The position numbers were made by a program, and so were the translations under genes. Positions 46,901 to 51,619 of a DNA stretch of 62,000 nucleotides are shown one piece after another (positions within the stretch are counted from its first letter, which is position 1; every line of letters begins with the position of its first letter). Under the pieces are notes generated by a model, which did no database searches, was not told where the DNA came from, and saw only the letters and a program-made list of their open reading frames with translations. The DNA is from Apostichopus japonicus (Eukaryota > Echinodermata > Holothuroidea > Aspidochirotida > Stichopodidae): the NCBI RefSeq assembly GCF_037975245.1, contig NC_092577.1, forward strand, positions 2,802,501 to 2,864,500, read 5' to 3'.

Positions 46901-47280
46901 TGCGGATAAGTACACTGTGTCATAATTTGTGATATCACACACAGGCAACAAAAACAAACTATATCTGTTTTTCCCATAATTGTTACATGGTCACACTGTC
47001 ACAGTGTGACCAGTTATTGGGTCGGAGTCAGTGACGATCCATCTCTGTCCCTAACGGTAGAATCAGTGTCACGGTGTGACCCAACGTTTGGTTCAGACAG
47101 CAACAAGCATTTCTCAGCCTTCTTTTGCTTTTCTTTACAGACTCGTCAGGGACGGACTGCAGGGCCAAGGAGAAGGAGCCAGAAGAAGAGAAACTCGTCA
47201 CGGGAAAGCTCTGGTTTCAGTTCAATCAAGGATTTACCAACGCCGTCAGGAAAACCGTGAAAATCCAAGACCTGTTGTGA
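16878..47280 (+). CDS. CHTF18: Chromosome transmission fidelity protein 18 (CTF18), 23 coding exons
   Basis: Large subunit of the CTF18-RFC clamp loader, which with RFC2-5 and DCC1-CTF8 handles PCNA at nuclear replication forks and supports cohesion. The joined exons encode 951 residues (human protein about 975) without a frame break. Seen: N-terminal KRGIEEMFG motif (65-73), LWVDRYAP (282-289), Walker A GPPGLGKT (370-377), NASDDRS (395-401), Walker B LIVDEID (428-434), sensor-1 region ICICND (471-476), RFC-like collar region, and C-terminal WFQFNQGFTNAVRK (930-943), expected to bind DCC1-CTF8. Start: first in-frame ATG after an in-frame TAG at 16803. Exons: 16878-16944, 17779-17871, 18710-18832, 20815-21167, 21579-21668, 23573-23625, 24571-24688, 25820-25981, 26362-26492, 27452-27575, 28242-28357, 29024-29117, 29492-29590, 30727-30854, 31417-31627, 33773-33943, 35103-35252, 38440-38570, 39699-39783, 41492-41568, 44469-44553, 44907-44961, 47141-47280. 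Exon limits are inferred from splice sites and frame; no transcript was available. Confidence 0.95.
16945..17778 (+). other. CHTF18 intron 1
   Basis: AT-rich with several CTAGTA-type short repeats near 17150-17230; no mobile element or RNA gene recognised. Confidence 0.7.
17779..17871 (+). CDS. CHTF18: CHTF18 exon 2 (residues 23-54)
   Basis: Hydrophilic linker, probably disordered. Acceptor TCATCAG, donor AGG|GTGAGA; phases 1 and 1 fit both neighbours. Confidence 0.8.
18710..18832 (+). CDS. CHTF18: CHTF18 exon 3 (residues 54-95)
   Basis: Contains SSRKRGIEEMFG, the short conserved N-terminal motif of CTF18 proteins, followed by an acidic run DSEDE. Acceptor TCATTCTAG, donor ACG|GTCAAT (weaker +3/+4). 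Confidence 0.85.
18833..20814 (+). other. CHTF18 intron 3, with a reverse SINE at 20252-20472
   Basis: Apart from the SINE and a poly-G tract near 20008, nothing recognisable was found in this ~2-kb intron. The stretch 17872-18709 (intron 2) is likewise featureless AT-rich sequence. Confidence 0.7.
20252..20472 (-). repeat. tRNA-derived SINE, copy 2
   Basis: Reverse-orientation copy of the element at 6199. The minus strand begins GGAGTGTTAGCTCAGTGGTT and ends at the CCTGCTTGCAGGAGGATC tail. Lies in CHTF18 intron 3, antisense to the gene. Confidence 0.85.
20815..21167 (+). CDS. CHTF18: CHTF18 exon 4 (residues 95-212)
   Basis: Largest coding exon. It encodes a charged region with a proline-directed phosphorylation-type motif (TPPPSPEKE) and the conserved stretch LSITVTGSNGKRVFLRK near its end. 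Acceptor ATATCCAG, donor AAG|GTTTGT, phase 0. Confidence 0.88.
21336..21540. repeat. ~30-bp tandem repeat in intron 4
   Basis: About six units of the type ACCTAACAATGTCATATCAT followed by ATTGTATTAT. One unit is interrupted by the palindromic insertion at 21435. Confidence 0.85.
21435..21467. mobile_element. 33-bp perfect palindrome inserted in a tandem repeat unit
   Basis: Arms CATGGAGTTAGAAGAG and CTCTTCTAACTCCATG (16 bp each) around a single A. GTCATAT flanks both sides (21428-21434, 21468-21474). Removing the palindrome and one heptamer restores a normal 30-bp unit of the surrounding array, which shows it is an insertion. Confidence 0.8.
21579..21668 (+). CDS. CHTF18: CHTF18 exon 5 (residues 213-242)
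   Basis: Encodes NGTMTFDPSAGKVTLLRMSI and a short helix-like IHQLRQQIEEE. Acceptor TCTTACAG, donor GAG|GTATTT; both phases 0. Confidence 0.85.
22237..22770 (+). pseudogene. CR1/L2-like LINE 3' end in CHTF18 intron 5
   Basis: The plus frames carry LQKIQNTAASIVKRKGTKC, then LLKELHWLPISYRIHYKLLL, and in another frame LYLTDIPKPRLKNYG and FKSLLKTHFF. These are the C-terminal landmarks of CR1/L2/Jockey-type reverse-transcriptase proteins (LQ-x-(V/I)QN-x-A, LHWLP-x-x-x-R-I-x-(Y/F)K). Frameshifts separate them and the catalytic core is absent. The 3' tail GGCGCTATATAAGTCTC leads into a short ATT tract at 22765. A 5'-truncated copy, sense to the host gene. Confidence 0.8.
23573..23625 (+). CDS. CHTF18: CHTF18 exon 6 (residues 243-260)
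   Basis: Short exon encoding RHRKLILESRELTESLT. Acceptor TTTATTTCAG, donor AAG|GTAAAA, ends in phase 2. Confidence 0.82.
24220..24515 (-). pseudogene. CR1/L2-like LINE 3' end, antisense in CHTF18 intron 6
   Basis: The minus strand reads DIPVTKRKTFKDRSFQVAAL, then ISWNSLPDVL (stop) and FGRFKHDIKTHLFKKAFI, the C-terminal pattern of CR1/L2 reverse-transcriptase proteins (W-N-x-L-P ... F-K-x-x-(L/I)KTHLF-x-x-AF). One in-frame stop is visible. It differs from the copy at 22237, so it is a separate, older insertion. Confidence 0.7.
24571..24688 (+). CDS. CHTF18: CHTF18 exon 7 (residues 260-299)
   Basis: Encodes SNLWVDRYAPRLFTDLLSDD, the strongly conserved entry into the AAA+ module of CTF18. Acceptor AACTTTTCAG, donor GAT|GTAAGT. 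Confidence 0.92.
24689..25819 (+). other. CHTF18 intron 7
   Basis: Contains a short GATGCAGCGGCC-rich patch at 24800-24860 and otherwise unassigned sequence; no element boundary seen. Confidence 0.6.
25820..25981 (+). CDS. CHTF18: CHTF18 exon 8 (residues 300-353)
   Basis: Encodes NILFWLKMWDKVVFGKEKKA, matching the W-L-K-x-W-D-x-V-V-F-G segment before the ATPase core, followed by a lysine-rich linker. Acceptor CATTCAG, donor GAG|GTGAGT. Confidence 0.9.
26362..26492 (+). CDS. CHTF18: CHTF18 exon 9 (residues 354-397), Walker A
   Basis: Encodes VALLCGPPGLGKTTLAHVIA, an intact Walker A with Lys376 and Thr377, and EINAS, whose last codon is split across the intron. Donor AAG|GTGCAG, phase 2. Confidence 0.95.
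26493..27451 (+). other. CHTF18 intron 9
   Basis: Holds a patch with repeated CTGCAGCC / TATGCAGCC phrases (26685-26880) and a poly-C tract near 27187. No gene or clear element. Confidence 0.6.
27452..27575 (+). CDS. CHTF18: CHTF18 exon 10 (residues 397-438), Walker B
   Basis: Completes NASDDRS and encodes NCLIVDEIDGAPV, an intact Walker B with Asp431 and Glu432. The RFC-family FR-x-R-(L/I)E segment lies between. Donor GTT|GTGAGT. Confidence 0.95.
28242..28357 (+). CDS. CHTF18: CHTF18 exon 11 (residues 439-477), sensor 1
   Basis: Encodes a basic insert (GSGQKKKKLQ) and RPVICICND, the sensor-1 strand. The insert is shorter than in human CTF18. Donor CCT|GTAAGT, phase 2. Confidence 0.93.
28739..28830. 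repeat. Short dispersed repeat with GATCCTAGTAGGATC palindrome
   Basis: GACGTTTCGATCCTAGTAGG and the adjoining TCTTCTTCAAAGGCTAA recur in both arms of the inverted repeat at 51620-51775. It lies in CHTF18 intron 11; the rest of that intron holds nothing recognisable. Confidence 0.6.
29024..29117 (+). CDS. CHTF18: CHTF18 exon 12 (residues 477-508)
   Basis: Encodes LYVPALRPLRQIAYVSHFPP and the following LSARLASRMQQ, the conserved post-sensor-1 segment. Acceptor CTCTCCAG, donor CAG|GTTTGA. Confidence 0.92.
29492..29590 (+). CDS. CHTF18: CHTF18 exon 13 (residues 509-541), sensor 2 region
   Basis: Encodes ALASKAENDIRSCLNTLQ, with the N-D-I-R-x-C-(L/I)-N-T-L-Q motif of clamp-loader ATPases, including the sensor-2 arginine. 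Acceptor TTCAAAG, donor CAG|GTTTGT. Intron 12 before it (29118-29491) is featureless. Confidence 0.93.
29719..29937 (-). repeat. tRNA-derived SINE, copy 3
   Basis: Reverse-orientation copy of the 6199 element, with a mutated head and the same body. In CHTF18 intron 13. Confidence 0.82.
30300..30640. repeat. Dispersed GGTCA-rich repeat in intron 13
   Basis: A (TG)n run at 30306-30325 is followed by degenerate ~110-150 bp subunits with GAAGTACCA, TTTGGTGG and GGTCATTTGGGGTCATCAGA phrases. Same family as 32.15-32.64 kb. Confidence 0.7.
30727..30854 (+). CDS. CHTF18: CHTF18 exon 14 (residues 542-584)
   Basis: Encodes VSVGQKDQNKGLFATWQEIF and then QLPRPKR, matching the G-x-K-D-x-x-(R/K)GLF-x-x-WQE-(V/I)FQLPR signature of CTF18. 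Donor AGAG|GTAAAC, phase 2. Confidence 0.93.
30919..31351. mobile_element. hAT-like MITE filling CHTF18 intron 14
   Basis: The right end CAGTTAGGGAACCCCTG at ~31351 and the left GGTTTCCCTAACTTTATCCC match the inverted element at 45695-46056, whose duplications are readable. The left terminus here is eroded. It begins ~65 bp after exon 14 and stops ~65 bp before exon 15. Confidence 0.65.
31417..31627 (+). CDS. CHTF18: CHTF18 exon 15 (residues 584-654)
   Basis: Encodes the variable linker after the ATPase core and SRFHRILSLAMTCGEYSKLT, then QGIYENYLDVKF, the start of the collar-like helical region. Two acceptors are possible, but only CTTTGAAG|AAAACAG keeps the frame from exon 14; the AG six bases later puts the exon out of frame. 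Donor TCG|GTAAGC. Confidence 0.85.
32150..32640. repeat. ~145-bp tandem repeat with DR1-type hexamer pairs, intron 15
   Basis: After a (TG)n run, three diverged units start GCTTGTAAACATGATATCTC. Each contains GTCAxAGGTCAxTT...GGTCACCAGGGGTCAA. Perfect AGGTCA-N-AGGTCA pairs are at 32297-32309 and 32442-32454. Related sequence continues at 33385-33430. Confidence 0.8.
33773..33943 (+). CDS. CHTF18: CHTF18 exon 16 (residues 655-711)
   Basis: Encodes SEWLIFTDLLNTRILKSQNY and YLPFTPVVFHMLFASVSRPQ, the best conserved part of the CTF18 collar domain. Acceptor TTTCTTTCAG, donor GAG|GTGAGT. Confidence 0.93.
33944..35102 (+). other. CHTF18 intron 16
   Basis: No element or RNA gene recognised; a short series of ATATAAACC repeats occurs at 34275-34310. 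Confidence 0.6.
35103..35252 (+). CDS. CHTF18: CHTF18 exon 17 (residues 712-761), GC donor
   Basis: Encodes a helical segment ending LLQIIISPQFRP. The exon ends CCG|GCAAGT, a GC-AG intron donor with otherwise ideal consensus; joining here gives FRP-VSTQLYS, which matches human CTF18 (LRPVSTQLYS). No GT donor nearby gives this join. Confidence 0.9.
35262..35852. repeat. TAGCTTATATATATG minisatellite in intron 17
   Basis: About 590 bp of TAGCTTATATATATG, TAGCTTATATGTAGC and AAGCTATAGCTAAGCTATAG variants, starting ten bases after the GC donor. Confidence 0.9.
36146..37204 (-). CDS. Gag-like polyprotein of an LTR retrotransposon (gag only)
   Basis: A 352-residue minus-strand frame. The N-terminal two thirds resemble the capsid-like region of Ty3/Gypsy-type Gag (helical, charged). 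Near residues 230-265 are two zinc-knuckle motifs: a first degenerate C-x2-C-x3-H-x6-C and a second canonical C-x2-C-x4-H-x4-C (CHSCKKLGHYARVC). No protease, reverse transcriptase, RNase H or integrase follows: after the last element codons the frame runs out of the element and stops in flanking sequence at 36146. The true start may be an internal Met (MTDKMIPIMDW) 30 residues in. Known for the family: Gag packages element RNA in cytoplasmic particles. Here the frame is intact but the element cannot replicate alone. Antisense in CHTF18 intron 17. Confidence 0.8.
   Translation of the reverse strand: MSRRAYLFYQSIRTLEFVLDLYFFSKKILNMTDKMIPIMDWHAPNLAEAFRMFRQRTLLYFKVKHIPKEDQVPTILLSVGEEGLRRYNCWKLSSTEQGDVDTILNKFEEQLEPQENFRVCRLKLSKTMQRPDEKLDDFVNRCHQIAAKCEFTNKELEERLLEQIIASTPVQDYQKELLTTKKDYTLNEALQLGRTYEASQAHMQALNALCHDTATVGIAAMRENTKGACKNCGGQHQFGKQHCPASNVVCHSCKKLGHYARVCLTTKFKQMKDRNQTKQSSYLGDNDRRQVHNLEESPESHQDAHLFSQLSFDVIDADQRKEAIARLQIKLSNRPGIHNLKAKVDTINLQQS
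36153..37621 (-). mobile_element. Internally deleted LTR retrotransposon (5' LTR, PBS, gag)
   Basis: The ends are TGTTGAAGATTG (36153) and CACTACA (37621), the TG...CA form, flanked by the 5-bp duplication AGGAC (36148-36152, 37622-37626). A ~269-bp LTR is at 37353-37621; the minus strand then reads TGGTGGCAACGG, a possible primer binding site, and gag. At the other end only ~14 bp of the second LTR remain (TGTTGAAGATTGA). So pol and nearly all of the 3' LTR are missing although the target duplication is intact. Confidence 0.75.
38440..38570 (+). CDS. CHTF18: CHTF18 exon 18 (residues 762-805)
   Basis: Encodes VSTQLYSMHEKRQLSELVNI, then MIAYNITYHQERNKEGQYNY, matching the S-T-Q-L-Y-S ... Y-x-(L/I)TY-x-QE-R pattern of CTF18. 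Acceptor TGTGTAG, donor ATCC|GTGAGT, phase 2. Confidence 0.93.
38759..39590. repeat. ~103-bp tandem repeat, about eight units, intron 18
   Basis: GTTTGAAGTTAGCAATCTGA recurs about every 101-105 bp eight times, with CCAGTGGCATGTTGTNA and AACTCACCTTGAACAAGATG. It fills most of the intron between exons 18 and 19. Confidence 0.9.
39699..39783 (+). CDS. CHTF18: CHTF18 exon 19 (residues 805-833)
   Basis: Encodes PITRQLTYGTKQLIARE, matching the conserved L-T-Y-x-T-K-Q-L-I-A-R-E of CTF18. Acceptor TTTCACAG, donor GAG|GTTAGA. Confidence 0.92.
39784..41491 (+). other. CHTF18 intron 19, with a hAT-like end near 40587
   Basis: AGTGGCGTAGGAAGC followed by a G-rich tract (40587-40640) resembles the left end of family-1 MITEs but no matching right end was found. 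A C-rich tract is at 41068. The remainder is unassigned. Confidence 0.5.
41492..41568 (+). CDS. CHTF18: CHTF18 exon 20 (residues 834-859)
   Basis: Encodes the charged IETEKLQRKERSF and a Ser/Asp-rich linker. Acceptor TTTACTTAG, donor AAAG|GTAGGA, phase 2. Confidence 0.82.
41860..43600. repeat. GGTCA-rich dispersed repeats and a hAT-like end in intron 20
   Basis: Several diverged subunits with GGTCAAAGGTCATTTGGGG, GAAACTTGGNCACAA and similar phrases. A perfect DR1 hexamer pair is at 42045-42057; near-perfect ones are at 42523 and ~43547. CAGTGGTGTGGCCAGGATTC at ~43373 looks like a hAT-type terminus with no visible partner. Confidence 0.65.
44469..44553 (+). CDS. CHTF18: CHTF18 exon 21 (residues 859-887)
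   Basis: Basic, probably disordered segment (PRHKQKLAPKFLDTSENK) like the RNHEQRLEHI region of the human protein in position. Acceptor TGGCATAG, donor AAG|GTAAAT. Confidence 0.82.
44907..44961 (+). CDS. CHTF18: CHTF18 exon 22 (residues 888-906)
   Basis: Encodes PVKNFFSRFKKIPQKPKP; the FFxR core corresponds to DFFGR in human CTF18. Donor CCAG|GTAATA, phase 1. Intron 21 before it holds nothing recognisable. Confidence 0.85.
45107..45190 (-). repeat. LINE 3' tail with (ATT)n, reverse orientation
   Basis: On the minus strand AAAGCGCCTTGAGCAGTGAC and GGCGCTATATAAGTCTC followed by ATT repeats nearly match the 3' end of the LINE at 22700-22770: a short 5'-truncated copy of the same family. Confidence 0.8.
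45695..46056. mobile_element. hAT-like MITE with CAGAGGTTCCC ends (362 bp)
   Basis: Starts CAGAGGTTCCCTAAC and ends GTTAGGGAAACCCTG, inverted repeats, flanked by CGTTAGAC and GTTTAGAC (45687-45694, 46057-46064; 6 of 8 identical). Related inverted copy in intron 14 (30919-31351). Confidence 0.75.
46539..46902. mobile_element. hAT-type MITE, family 1, copy B (364 bp)
   Basis: Ends CAGTGGCGTAGGAAG and CCTACGCCCTTG; identical 8-bp duplications CGGATAAG (46531-46538, 46903-46910). In CHTF18 intron 22. Confidence 0.88.
46989..47011. promoter_or_regulatory. GGTCACACTG hairpin upstream of the last CHTF18 exon
   Basis: GGTCACACTG and its exact reverse complement CAGTGTGACC are separated by TCA. A related GTGTCACGGTGTGACCC lies at 47066-47082. 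No flanking duplication is seen, so it is not classed with the palindromic insertions. Possible protein site or RNA hairpin ~130 bases before the acceptor at 47140; function unknown. Confidence 0.25.
47141..47280 (+). CDS. CHTF18: CHTF18 exon 23 (residues 906-951) and stop
   Basis: Encodes an acidic linker and the conserved C-terminus LWFQFNQGFTNAVRKTVKIQ, then DLL and TGA at 47278-47280. In CTF18 the extreme C-terminus is bound by DCC1-CTF8. Acceptor TTCTTTACAG. No AATAAA was found in the first few hundred bases after the stop. Confidence 0.93.
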
Positions 47281-48540
47281 AAGTTATTAGACGGACGTCG
47301 AGTGACCAAGACGGATGTAGACAGCAGATACTGCACGGGTGAAACTTGAAAACAGCGTTTAAGGGTTTGCTTCAAACCCTCCTCCAATCAACTCCCAATG
47401 GAAATGTCAGTTTTCTCCTCCTGTTTTTTTTCTCTGTTTATATAATATATTTAAGCTCGGAATAACATCTGATATGTTTCCTTTCATTTCACCGCAGGTA
47501 CAGTATCTTGCTCTGTGAGAAAAATGATGAAAAATCAAAAAGTTGGGCAGGGGGGGAGGGGATTTATGATTACTCAACACAAATAAGGATATACTATGGT
47601 AATATACTGAAAAGGTTTGACTTACCTTTACCCCAAAATTTTCTCCGTCGGCCTACAGAGTCTGTTTTTCTTTTGAGTCTGTATTTAATACTAATATTAA
47701 ATATGTATTTAATACATAATTGTTCCTCCTCTTAGCTTTGTCTCTTGAAATTATCTTAAAGATCTTACTTATTGCTGGCAATGTTTCTATCTCTTGTTTC
47801 TTCTTTTTTTGATATTTAGTCCAAGAGAATAGAGAGAGCACAAAGATGTCAAAAGAAATGATTTAATACCAATATATGGTGAAAAGTGGTATAAAGGCAT
47901 ATGCACAGGGGGGCACCAGCCCCCTCCCTCCCCTCCCTAGGTCGAAATCTGGAGGTTAGAAATAATGTGATACGGTCAATATGCAAAAGATTGTTCCATT
48001 TCTCTGCATTCGCGAGGCTAACTGGGGCATTTGTGTACTATTGTTGGGGGTCAGGTTGAAAAAAATTCTCTGGGAGCCTCCTCCCCCCCCCCCCCACCAA
48101 GTAAGAAATGCAAAGAAATAGATTGATATGTGTATTATTTTTTACTGCTATAAGAGAGCTCTTCGTTCTTCTAAGAACAATTTCCATAACTGCTGATTGT
48201 GTTCGGAAAACAACCCTTTGCAATTTCTCTACAAAAGGGGGGAAAATAGAAAGAAATTGTACTTCATCAGATCAAGAAGTTGAGGCATAAATGCTTCTTT
48301 CTTAAATGCACAGTAACCTGAAAAATAAGTTAAGATATATACTTTTTTTTCTGGTAACACTGATGAAACTTGTTAATATTATCCACACAACAAAAATTCC
48401 ATGAAATGAAATTTTATTGACTGTATAAATCAAGTTTACAAAAAAAAAACTGTTATAAACATTTTCTGTTCTTTTCTTTTCTATTCTTTAGTTAATCAAA
48501 TTCAAAAACAAATTGTGCAGCTTTTCCCTTTAAACCACAG
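47281..48540. other. CHTF18 3' UTR and downstream sequence
   Basis: No element identified; G- and C-rich short tracts at 47550 and 48080. The 3' UTR end cannot be placed. AATAAA at about 48950 is the first obvious polyadenylation-type hexamer pattern seen, 1.6 kb away, so it may not belong to this gene. Confidence 0.4.
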
Positions 48541-48549
48541 CCATGCACA

Positions 48550-48695
48550 CAGACCCCCCCCCCCACATCCGACCACTTCAATCCCTCCCCTCCCCCACAC
48601 CCGACCACTTCAATCCCTCCCCATCCCCCCACACCCGACCACTTCAATCCCTCCCCCCACACCCGACCACTTCAATCCCTCCCCTCCCCTTGTTG
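48550..48695. repeat. ~32-bp tandem repeat, four units
   Basis: CGACCACTTCAATCCCTCCC recurs four times with C-rich spacers. The Pro/Thr/His-rich frames are artefacts. Confidence 0.9.
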
Positions 48696-49057
48696 CCAAA
48701 CACCATAAAGTGTTGTGTTTCATGTTATTCATGAAAGCCACTAAATTAATTATATCTAATTTTACATAATTTTCCGACCCAGACTGTGTGTGCTAATTTA
48801 ATTATCAATACCAGATAACATCTAGTTATTTTTTTTTTCTTTTTCTTTTTTTGTCCTAAATGAAAATCTGGTTAAGAGTTCATATATACTTAGTCTGTTT
48901 ATACCATCATTTATGTCCCATCTTCTGGCAGTATGTGGAAATTAATCATAATAAAAAATATATATATTGCTACATAAATACAATAATTTTATCATTATTA
49001 TTACTATTTTAGTTACCATGAGTGTGCTTGTGTTTTACTTGGAATAAGCAACAAATT

Positions 49058-49372
49058 ATGAGCGAAATAACAAATAATAGGCCTAATGATAATATACAAA
49101 CCCCAGTAGTATTTGATATAAAATTTGCGGGTACTTTACGATATTTTCGAACTATATTGGAATTAATGACATTACTGGAATTGAGAGCGTGGAGACACAG
49201 TCCACATGGGCAAATTTTATCACCAAGACTTTATTACACGGATCGTGAAATCGAGGGAACATTTTATTTCCAGGGCTACGTAATAGACCCTGGATCCCGT
49301 CTGAGCTGTATCCCACATACTGACATTTCCCCCTCCCCCCCCCCCACCTTTCAGGTATGTGTTACGAACTAG
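49058..49372 (+). CDS. Unassigned open reading frame
   Basis: An open frame of ~105 residues from ATG 49058 (MSEITNNRPNDNIQTPVVFD...) that does not look like simple repeat and has mixed residue composition. It stops at 49370-49372. No family recognised; no clear splice signals or Kozak context. It lies between the convergent CHTF18 and SLC16 genes. It may be chance or a fragment of an unrecognised element. Confidence 0.15.
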   Translation: MSEITNNRPNDNIQTPVVFDIKFAGTLRYFRTILELMTLLELRAWRHSPHGQILSPRLYYTDREIEGTFYFQGYVIDPGSRLSCIPHTDISPSPPPTFQVCVTN

Positions 49373-50286
49373 GGAAATGTCTGTTTTGAGTTCAAGCTGC
49401 ACAGGAATACCGCATTGTCACAACATGTACGGCAACGCTTGCTTAATTTTGTATTAATTTACATATTCTCGGGGAATTTCACAAATTTTTCACGATAGCA
49501 TCCCTTTTGCTTGAATGTCGTGAAAGTTTGACGATAAAACAGGGGGGGAAACATTCGATTCAACAAGGTAGACTTGCGAAAGTAGCGTTTTCTAGATGTT
49601 CGAATAGTAGCCAGGGTCCATCCAGACCAAGCAATCTATGAGACGGAAAATAAAATCTGAACAAGGTTATCATCCACATCATGAGCAAGTACTGTCAAAT
49701 TTACCATTAAATGCCCGTTATATTGGCGTTCTGTCTGCTTTAGGAAGGTATATCTCTCCGAACTGACAAATGGTTAAGTCATATGTTAGTAACACCAGGG
49801 AGCACGTCACATGACCTTCCATGTATGGTACGGTTTCCTACTGTAGAGTGAGAGTTCCAGACTATTTTTAGTTCGATACTCTTACTTGCATAAGGTAGCA
49901 TCATCCAAATAATTTCACCTCATTGACTTACGCACTAAATTGTTATTGTAGAATCCATCACTAGCAGTGGCGGAGCGTCCATACAGTCAGGGGGAAATCC
50001 CCCTCCCCTGACGGACTCCCATGGACTGCTGGCGCCCTTTTCGGCTCTTTGCCAATTTTTAATTATTCTAGAATTTTGACTTTTTTATTTGCGCTCTCAT
50101 CTACTTATTGACATTTTTCACATTTTGTTAGTGTAATTTGGCGATGACACCTATTTATTCTTCGTTTATCTGCAAATTGGCCCGGCCCGAAAAGGGTCAT
50201 TTCCGGCGATCTAGGGAGTATCTTTACTCACAAATTTTCTGTACGCTACGCGCCAACCAGTGGTGGCGCTCCGCTTAGATAGTGTC

Positions 50287-50314
50287 CAGAGCCGTATATA
50301 GAGACACGGCTCTG
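50287..50314. mobile_element. 28-bp palindromic insertion with 8-bp duplication
   Basis: Arms CAGAGCCGT and ACGGCTCTG around ten bases. The flanks are ATAGTGTC (50279-50286) and ATAGTGTT (50315-50322). The uninterrupted homologous sites in the sister MITEs (8508-8520 and 52482-52495, opposite orientation) have one copy of the octamer and no palindrome. Confidence 0.78.
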
Positions 50315-50339
50315 ATAGTGTTGAAAGCGCCCCTACAGA

Positions 50340-51009
50340 CAAGGGCGGCGGAAGCACTTTTAATCTGGGGGGCACCGACATCAAAGGACACTTTGCAGAA
50401 ATTCAATTGGACTGATGCAGCCTTATATTTAGTACTCTTTATAACTCTTATTGTATTATCTTATTTGCGTATACACATCACTCCATCAACGCCCACCCCC
50501 TCCCCGCTCAAGGAAAATATGCATACTAGCACTGCAATATCCAATGTGCAAATTGGGAAAAAATTGGGAAATTGGGAAGGAACAAGTTTTCTTTTGAGAC
50601 AAAATGAGGTGAAATCATGCTAGTTGCTAATGTAGGAGAATCTTCCGAATTAGAGTTTATTTCTTGTCAATATCTTAACAAATTATTTCCATTCGCAATA
50701 GTTTTGAGTTTGACCCACAGAAATTCATTAAAAGTCAGGGGCGTAGCCAGGATTTGCAAAGCCTGTTTGCACGACTATCTGAGCGGAGCGCCACCATTGA
50801 TTGGCGCGGAGCGTACAAGAAAATTTTTGGTTTTACAAACCCCTCAGATGGCTGGAAACGGCCCTCCCCGAGTGTTCATTCTGGTTCACCCTGGCCTCTT
50901 GCTAACTTGAGACATCTCAATTTTTATGTAGAAAAAGGGCACATTTTTAACCTGAGGTAAAATGGGGGGCACGTGCCCCCTGTGCCCCCCCCCCGTTCCG
51001 CCGCCCTTG
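50340..51009. mobile_element. Non-autonomous hAT element, family 3 (670 bp)
   Basis: Ends CAAGGGCGGCGGAAGC and GTTCCGCCGCCCTTG; identical 8-bp duplications CCTACAGA (50332-50339, 51010-51017). Its two outer parts match the decayed element at 7975-9325, which still has transposase sequence. From ~50737 it contains a further hAT-type end (CAGGGGCGTAGCCAGG) and the shared GC-rich module. Confidence 0.85.
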
Positions 51010-51171
51010 CCTACAGACCATTCTCGTCCCTCCTGACCAATACCCCTAGCTCCGCCACTGATCACTAGCTAGTTATATCAATCATTGTTGATACGTTGGC
51101 CATTCATTGCACCTTCTCTCTTTCTACTTGCTTAACTTAAATCTCGTCTCGGCACGGTTTCATATGTTTCA

Positions 51172-51302
51172 TTAGCCTGTACATTCAGCAATCTCTGAAT
51201 CTCGTAGTTGCAATATTAATGCCAATACTCCCATGCACAGATGTGAGAGAACCATGATAGAAAATAACCACGTGTAAGAAGATGTATAATCCAAGATGGC
51301 GC
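51172..51302 (-). CDS. SLC16-type transporter, last coding exon
   Basis: Minus strand: acceptor TTGTTCTTTCAG (ending at 51303), then 42 residues: AILDYTSSYTWLFSIMVLSH, LCMGVLALILQL (transmembrane segment 12) and the tail RDSEIAECTG, stop TAA at 51172-51174. Phase 1 fits the donor at 53778 exactly, giving SISG-AILDYTSSYTW, the usual (I/L)(A/S)G-x-(L/I)-(Y/x)D-x-T-x-x-Y entry into segment 12 of monocarboxylate-transporter-like proteins. The family-2 MITE begins 111 bp past the stop. Confidence 0.75.
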
Positions 51303-51619
51303 CTGAAAGAACAACATGAAAAATACATGCATTATCAATGCAAGTTTATAACAACTGGATTACTTCAAGTTGGTAGGTCTACATTTACTACAACAGTAGC
51401 CTATACCAATTGCTAAAATAGACACAAGGTGAGGATTTTAGTGTTGCAAAATTAAAGAGTTTCAATGAAGAACTAACCCTACAGCTTCTGTTTATGATTG
51501 GTTAGTTTGACGGTACGGCCACCGTCCTTCTTCGGTTGGTTTCATCTTATTTTATTTATTTCAAAATAAAATAAAATTGTAAGCAAACTGCTTATCCACT
51601 AGAGAGCCTGTGTAGTAGA

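Larger units (their letters stand above)
49965..51060. mobile_element. hAT-type MITE, family 2, copy 2, containing two further insertions
   Basis: Ends CAGTGGCGGAGCGTCC and CTAGCTCCGCCACTG; identical 8-bp duplications ATCACTAG (49957-49964, 51061-51068). Inside are a 28-bp palindromic insert (50287-50314) and a complete 670-bp hAT element (50340-51009). Without them the element would be ~400 bp, like the copies at 8449 and 52416. Confidence 0.85.
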
